Assembly: GCA_964407325.1 (NCBI GenBank)
Contig: CAYOVA010000024.1
Span: forward strand, 1 to 23,155
Reading direction: 5' to 3'
Length of the DNA stretch: 23,155 bases
Source: JAOAFZ01 sp964407325
GTDB taxonomy: Bacteria; Patescibacteriota; Microgenomatia; UBA1406; GWC2-37-13
Within the stretch, counting starts at the first letter, position 1. Each line of letters starts with the position of its first letter. A program made the position numbers and the translations under genes. Of the stretch, positions 20,375-23,155 are shown piece after piece. Under the pieces are notes generated by a model that saw only the letters and a list, made by a program, of their open reading frames with translations, did not search any database and was not told the origin of the DNA.

Positions 20375-20730
20375 AAATAACCCTCTGGATTCTTATCCTA
20401 CTTATAGCCTTCTGGAATATCACCGGTGGCAGTTTTATGATGAATAACTACGTAGATATCGCTACTGTTTCTGCATTGAAGGCCTTACCACAGCCCTTTT
20501 GGACGATTCTTGGTCTTCTTCAGATTCTTTTATCGGTTACCCTTATTGTTACGTCGTTTATGAAGAAACATACACTGGCTTCATTTTCTGCTGCCGGTCT
20601 CGCTGTAATCTCCTTAGCCGGGTTAGCTCTTTACTCCTCTTATGCAGGCTTTCCTGGAATGCTTTGGGGGCTTATACCTGCGGCTATTGCTGGTTTTATT
20701 GCATACGGGAAAAGAATGCAAGCACAATAA
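20371..20730 (+). CDS. Small four-helix integral membrane protein
   Basis: The 119-aa protein has four predicted membrane helices: about residues 3-22 (signal-anchor-like start), 43-63, 69-88 and 92-112, with short loops and a basic end (YGKRMQAQ). Size and layout resemble small DoxX-like or other uncharacterised four-helix membrane families, but no family motif is certain. It follows the GC-rich island and precedes the DUF2200 gene by 11 bases on the same strand. Function unknown. Confidence 0.75.
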   Translation: MKITLWILILLIAFWNITGGSFMMNNYVDIATVSALKALPQPFWTILGLLQILLSVTLIVTSFMKKHTLASFSAAGLAVISLAGLALYSSYAGFPGMLWGLIPAAIAGFIAYGKRMQAQ

Positions 20731-20741
20731 TAATAACTTGT

Positions 20742-21092
20742 ATGGCACACCGAATTTATACCACTAGCGTTGCAAGCGTATATCCGTATTATGTGCAAAA
20801 GGCTGAAAAAAAAGGTCGCACAAAAGCAGAGGTTGACGAGATTATCCGCTGGCTCACCGGATATAGTCAAAAAGAACTGGAAACTCACATGGAAAAACAA
20901 ACTGACTTTGAGACTTTTTTTGCTGACGCCCCTAACAAAAATCCTTTACGGAAACTCATTACAGGTGTAATTTGCGGAATACGTGTTGAAGAAATCCACG
21001 AGCCACTCATGCAGGAAATTCGTTACCTGGATAAACTTATCGATGAGCTTGCCCGCGGTAAAGCAATGGAGAAGATATTGAGGAAAAATTAG
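20742..21092 (+). CDS. DUF2200 family protein
   Basis: The 116-aa protein matches the DUF2200 pattern as I remember it, almost from end to end: it starts MAHRIYTTSVASVYPYYV, then KKGRTKAEVDEIIRWLTGYS, a DFETFFADAPNKNP segment, ITGVICGIRVEEI and a closing LMQEIRYLDKLIDELARGKAMEKILR. I chose the ATG at 20742, because the frame open upstream runs through the previous gene in another reading frame. Family members are soluble and widespread, often near SRPBCC or ArsR-type genes; their function is not known. The preceding AT-rich TAATAATA may be a -10 box. Confidence 0.9.
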   Translation: MAHRIYTTSVASVYPYYVQKAEKKGRTKAEVDEIIRWLTGYSQKELETHMEKQTDFETFFADAPNKNPLRKLITGVICGIRVEEIHEPLMQEIRYLDKLIDELARGKAMEKILRKN

Positions 21093-21111
21093 AATGTCTC
21101 ACTTCATTTAT

Positions 21112-21133
21112 TACGCAACTAAATAGTTGCATA
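21112..21133. promoter_or_regulatory. Candidate ArsR operator over the -35 region (inverted repeat with GCAACT/AGTTGC core)
   Basis: Core arms GCAACT (21115-21120) and AGTTGC (21125-21130) pair perfectly around AAAT; two further outer positions also pair. The right arm overlaps the -35 (TTGCAT, 21127-21132) of the promoter for the SRPBCC-ArsR pair. A repressor bound here would block RNA polymerase, as ArsR proteins do. Confidence 0.6.
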
Positions 21134-21155
21134 TTTTATCTCCATACTTTATACT
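21127..21155 (+). promoter_or_regulatory. Promoter TTGCAT-17 bp-TATACT of the SRPBCC-ArsR operon
   Basis: TTGCAT at 21127-21132 and TATACT at 21150-21155 are separated by an ideal 17 bp. The predicted start is near 21162, giving a leader of about 19 nt to ATG 21181. It is the clearest two-element promoter in the window. Confidence 0.65.
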
Positions 21156-21180
21156 TGCACTATTACTTATTTATTATTCT

Positions 21181-21621
21181 ATGCAGGATACAATTGTTCG
21201 AGAAATAACAGTGTCGGCTCCTAAAGAACGGGTTTACAGTGCAATTACAGACCCGAAAGAAATCATAAAATGGTTCCCCGATAAGGTTGATGGTTCTTTA
21301 GATGTCGGTGAACGTCCTATTTTTACCTTCAATGGTCATGGGACAAGCCAGATTTATGTTGTAGCTGCAAAGCCAACCAATTACTTTGCATACCGTTGGG
21401 TTCCCGGCGATGCTGCAATTGAAGGAGATGTACTCAAAGTAGCAAATACTCTTGTTGAATTCTTTCTGGAAGAAGCGAAAAATGGTACTAAAGTTACTAT
21501 GAAAGAGTCCGGGTTTGCATCATTACCGGCCGAAGTTGCAGAACGATGCTTTGGAATGAACAGCGAAGGCTGGAATTACATGTTAGCTCGTCTGGAAAAA
21601 GAACTTAACAAAGGACTATGA
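21181..21621 (+). CDS. SRPBCC (AHSA1-like) family protein
   Basis: I start this protein at ATG 21181 (146 aa); an upstream TTG at 21127 lies inside the -35 of the promoter and is unlikely. The layout is typical of the AHSA1/START-like ligand-binding fold: an opening strand IVREITVSAPKERVYSAITDPKEIIKWFP, central strands with FTFNGHGTSQIYVVAAKPTNYFAYRW, and a long C-terminal helix NSEGWNYMLARLEKELNKG. Such proteins bind small hydrophobic ligands or regulate partners. Its stop overlaps the start of the ArsR gene (ATGA), the well-known SRPBCC-ArsR pairing, so the regulator probably controls it. Confidence 0.9.
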   Translation: MQDTIVREITVSAPKERVYSAITDPKEIIKWFPDKVDGSLDVGERPIFTFNGHGTSQIYVVAAKPTNYFAYRWVPGDAAIEGDVLKVANTLVEFFLEEAKNGTKVTMKESGFASLPAEVAERCFGMNSEGWNYMLARLEKELNKGL

Positions 21622-21941
21622 ACGAAGTGCTGCTTTTTCATGCATTAGGAGATCCTATTCGGATTGAGATGGTACGACGTCTTGCAGGTGGGGCGTCGTA
21701 CACAATCTCTTCTCTCTCTTCTGGATTAAAAATAACTCGTCAGGGAGCACGAAAGCATCTTCAGGTTCTTGCAGATGCACGAGTCGTAGAACTAAAAAAA
21801 CAAGGACGGGATACTAATGTGCTTCTGTTGAAAGATACGCTAGACCAGGGGCGTGCATTTATTGAAAAACTGGAAAACCAGTGGGATCTCAGATTGCAAA
21901 AGTTGAAACAGTACGTAGAAGCAACTGTTTCAAAACCCTGA
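21618..21941 (+). CDS. ArsR family transcriptional regulator
   Basis: The 107-aa protein is a winged HTH: LFHALGDPIRIEMVRRLAGG (5-24), SLSSGLKITRQGARKHLQVLADARVVELKKQGRDTNV (32-68), then a dimerisation helix. ITRQGARKHLQVL is the recognition helix typical of the ArsR group paired with SRPBCC proteins. No cysteine-based metal site (no CxC) is present; the protein has no Cys, so it is not an arsenic or metal sensor of the classical kind. It is coupled by ATGA overlap with the SRPBCC gene and probably binds the palindrome at 21112-21133. Confidence 0.93.
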   Translation: MNEVLLFHALGDPIRIEMVRRLAGGASYTISSLSSGLKITRQGARKHLQVLADARVVELKKQGRDTNVLLLKDTLDQGRAFIEKLENQWDLRLQKLKQYVEATVSKP

Positions 21942-21985
21942 AGCTTCCTGTGCTGCATAACACTGATACACACGGCTATATGAGG

Positions 21986-21991
21986 TATACT
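21986..21991 (+). promoter_or_regulatory. -10 element (TATACT) of the CPBP protease gene
   Basis: TATACT is followed by 9 nt and ATG at 22001, giving a predicted leader of two or three bases. The upstream ArsR gene ends 44 bp earlier, so this gene is likely transcribed on its own. Confidence 0.5.
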
Positions 21992-22000
21992 GTTTAAACA

Positions 22001-22771
22001 ATGAAATCAGGCTTATCACTGAAAGTCTTTTTTATACTACTGGGCTTGAATGTATTTAGTGTATTGGCAATTTTTCCCTATATTCTAACTGTTCAGGGAG
22101 CTCTATTAGAGCAGACTGGTCAACCATTAAACCTCATTTTGTTAGTGCAGTTTGTACAAAGCGTTCTGTTATTTTCTGTAGCATGTTATATAGGATTACA
22201 TTTACTTAAAAAAATACAATTTCAACTTCCTCTGCTGGAAGCAATTACCCAAGGTAAAGAGTATAAAACCATTCTAAAAGATATCTCCAGACTATCTCTA
22301 TTGCTTGGAATGAGTACCGCAATTGGGATATATCTTGTCGATTATGTGTTCTCGTTACTAGGGGCAACAATAAGTACCAGTCAGATTCGTGCACCTGCTT
22401 GGCAAACGCTACTTGCATCGTTCTACGGAGGGATAGCAGAGGAAACTCTGATGCGCCTTTTCTTAATGTCTTTTTTTATCTGGATTGGTACAACAATAAC
22501 AAGGCAGATTAGGCCAAATCAGAGAGTAATATGGCCATCGATAGTCCTTGCCGCAATTATTTTTGGGTTAGGACACTTACCGATTACTGCATCATTAACT
22601 CACATAACGCCAGTTATAGTTACTAGGGCAATTATTCTCAACGGAATGGGAGGAATCGTTTTTGGATGGCTGTACTGGAAAAAAGGGCTTGAGGCAGCAA
22701 TGATCGCCCATTTTACGACAGATATTTTTCTTCTTACGATTATTCCGCGGATTGTAGGGTATGCTAGTTAA
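22001..22771 (+). CDS. CPBP family intramembrane metalloprotease
   Basis: The 256-aa polytopic protein has about seven or eight hydrophobic segments. The Abi/CPBP signature is visible: E147-E148-x-x-x-R152 (EETLMR), F-x-x-x-H192 (FGLGH) and H237-x-x-x-D241 (HFTTD), the residues that build the glutamate/histidine active site in the membrane. The family includes CAAX prenyl proteases (Rce1) and bacteriocin-immunity proteins. Bacteria usually lack CAAX prenylation, so the substrate is unknown. The start is the ATG close to the TATACT box. Confidence 0.93.
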   Translation: MKSGLSLKVFFILLGLNVFSVLAIFPYILTVQGALLEQTGQPLNLILLVQFVQSVLLFSVACYIGLHLLKKIQFQLPLLEAITQGKEYKTILKDISRLSLLLGMSTAIGIYLVDYVFSLLGATISTSQIRAPAWQTLLASFYGGIAEETLMRLFLMSFFIWIGTTITRQIRPNQRVIWPSIVLAAIIFGLGHLPITASLTHITPVIVTRAIILNGMGGIVFGWLYWKKGLEAAMIAHFTTDIFLLTIIPRIVGYAS

Positions 22772-22941
22772 ATAAGCCTAGATACACAAACAAGTCCTTT
22801 TCCACCCAAGATTTGTTACATTCCAACCACAGGTGAAGTCGAGCATTTTATGACCTGTATCTTCCCAAAGAAAAGAACCTTAGCTTTACTGACAGTAAAG
22901 AGATAGGGTGATGTTGTTGTGTAGATAATATTCCAAGTTTG
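22772..22941. other. Non-coding stretch between the CPBP gene and tRNA-Gln
   Basis: No coding sequence is supported in this ~170-bp gap. Apart from the inverted repeat at 22884-22900 I see nothing recognisable here. Confidence 0.5.
22884..22900 (-). terminator. Weak terminator candidate downstream of tRNA-Gln
   Basis: CTTTACT-GAC-AGTAAAG is a perfect 7-bp inverted repeat about 42-58 nt downstream of the tRNA 3' end. On the minus strand it is followed by a T-rich stretch (TTCTTTTCTTT) after six bases. The stem is AT-rich, so termination is uncertain. Confidence 0.3.
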
Positions 22942-23013
22942 CTGCGGAGCTAGGATTCGAACCTAGGGTATCCAATTCCAAAGATTGGCGTGTTACCGCT
23001 ACACCACTCCGCA
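22942..23013 (-). tRNA. tRNA-Gln (anticodon UUG)
   Basis: A full cloverleaf folds on the minus strand: acceptor stem TGCGGAG/CTCCGCA (7 bp), D arm GTGT-AGCGGTA-ACAC, anticodon arm CCAAT-CTTTGGA-ATTGG with anticodon TTG at loop positions 34-36, and T arm CTAGG-TTCGAAT-CCTAG. The discriminator is G, as expected for bacterial tRNA-Gln. The next bases are CAA, so the CCA end is not encoded and must be added by the CCA-adding enzyme. Such uncharged Gln tRNAs may be charged through Glu-tRNA amidation in organisms without GlnRS; that cannot be told here. Confidence 0.95.
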
Positions 23014-23155
23014 AATGACAATACAATATTATGAATCCAGCCGTTTAGTATTCCCGGTTGTATGGATAAACAACTGAAACTTTACTGAATCAGTTTTTAC
23101 ATGGCATATTGTATCAAGCCAGCACAAAAAAATCTTTACCATTCTCACATCCATG
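23014..23155. other. Sequence upstream of tRNA-Gln to the window end, no supported gene
   Basis: I see no supported gene here. A short minus-strand reading frame (23029-23155) runs into the window edge but has no recognisable features. A 6-bp AACTGA/TCAGTT stem at 23072-23095 with a short T-run is a weak plus-strand terminator-like structure. Confidence 0.4.

Noticed and set aside
23072..23099. AACTGA/TCAGTT stem followed by a T-run as a terminator
   Set aside because: The stem is 6 bp, AT-rich, with a 12-nt loop, and no plus-strand gene ends just before it.
23029..23155. Minus-strand reading frame of about 41 codons reaching the window end
   Set aside because: There is no recognisable domain, the composition looks like random translation (Cys, Trp, His scattered), and no ribosome binding site can be judged because the window ends.
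1..23155. CRISPR arrays, insertion sequences, prophage genes or origins
   Set aside because: No regularly spaced repeats, transposases, integrases, phage structural genes or dnaA-box clusters were seen.

Overview
The window looks like a piece of an AT-rich, fermentative bacterial chromosome. I think it comes from a small-genome lineage of the Candidate Phyla Radiation (Patescibacteria, Microgenomates-like), but this is inference and no marker gene here proves it. The reasons are tightly packed and overlapping genes, a short -10 hexamer placed 5-9 nt before many start codons (leaderless-type transcripts) with few Shine-Dalgarno sites, a fermentation gene set without respiratory genes, a tRNA without an encoded CCA end, and several proteins I recognise only as hypothetical or domain-of-unknown-function types. 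TGA is used as a stop, so the code is standard.

Layout: (1) 3-575, the 3' end of a GH13 alpha-amylase family gene. (2) 572-8088, an anaerobic metabolism block: a D-lactate dehydrogenase-type enzyme (minus) divergent from a Crp/Fnr regulator (plus), then a minus-strand operon read from 8088 down to 2289: aspartase/fumarase-family lyase, pyruvate formate-lyase pflB, its activase pflA, and a VKOR-dihydroorotate dehydrogenase fusion. (3) 8176-9177, an EpmA/GenX-like lysyl-tRNA synthetase paralogue divergent from that operon. (4) 9264-11992, an 836-aa membrane protein of unknown function and a 73-aa single-helix partner. (5) 11989-13882, a ChaB-NTF2-like fusion and two hypothetical proteins. (6) 13921-15822, an HxlR regulator with an N-terminal Cys, a CatE-like ring-cleavage dioxygenase family protein and a divergent NAD(P)H:FMN reductase, together resembling a quinone/electrophile defence locus. 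(7) 15853-17457, a soluble double-PAS histidine kinase. (8) 17535-19467, a four-gene operon (DUF4287/SRPBCC-like, two GNAT acetyltransferases, a VOC protein). (9) About 19600-20345, a strikingly GC-rich island encoding two tandem Phd/YefM-like domains, with a probable frameshift and a perfect 14-bp hairpin. (10) 20371-22771, a small membrane protein, DUF2200, an SRPBCC-ArsR pair and a CPBP membrane protease. (11) 22942-23013, tRNA-Gln(UUG) on the minus strand.

The most connected signal is regulatory. Two intergenic regions 6.5 kb apart carry the same inverted repeat (GTGAT-N4-ATCAC and GTGAT-N4-GTCAC). Each is centred about 41.5-42.5 bp upstream of the predicted start of the fermentation transcript (ldh and the aspartase-pfl operon), which is the classical class II activator position. 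The Crp/Fnr protein encoded beside the first site has an ETLSR recognition helix like that of FNR but no cysteine at all. I infer a small local regulon in which a cluster-free Crp/Fnr protein controls pyruvate disposal (lactate versus formate plus acetyl-CoA), fumarate production and a quinone-linked fusion enzyme.
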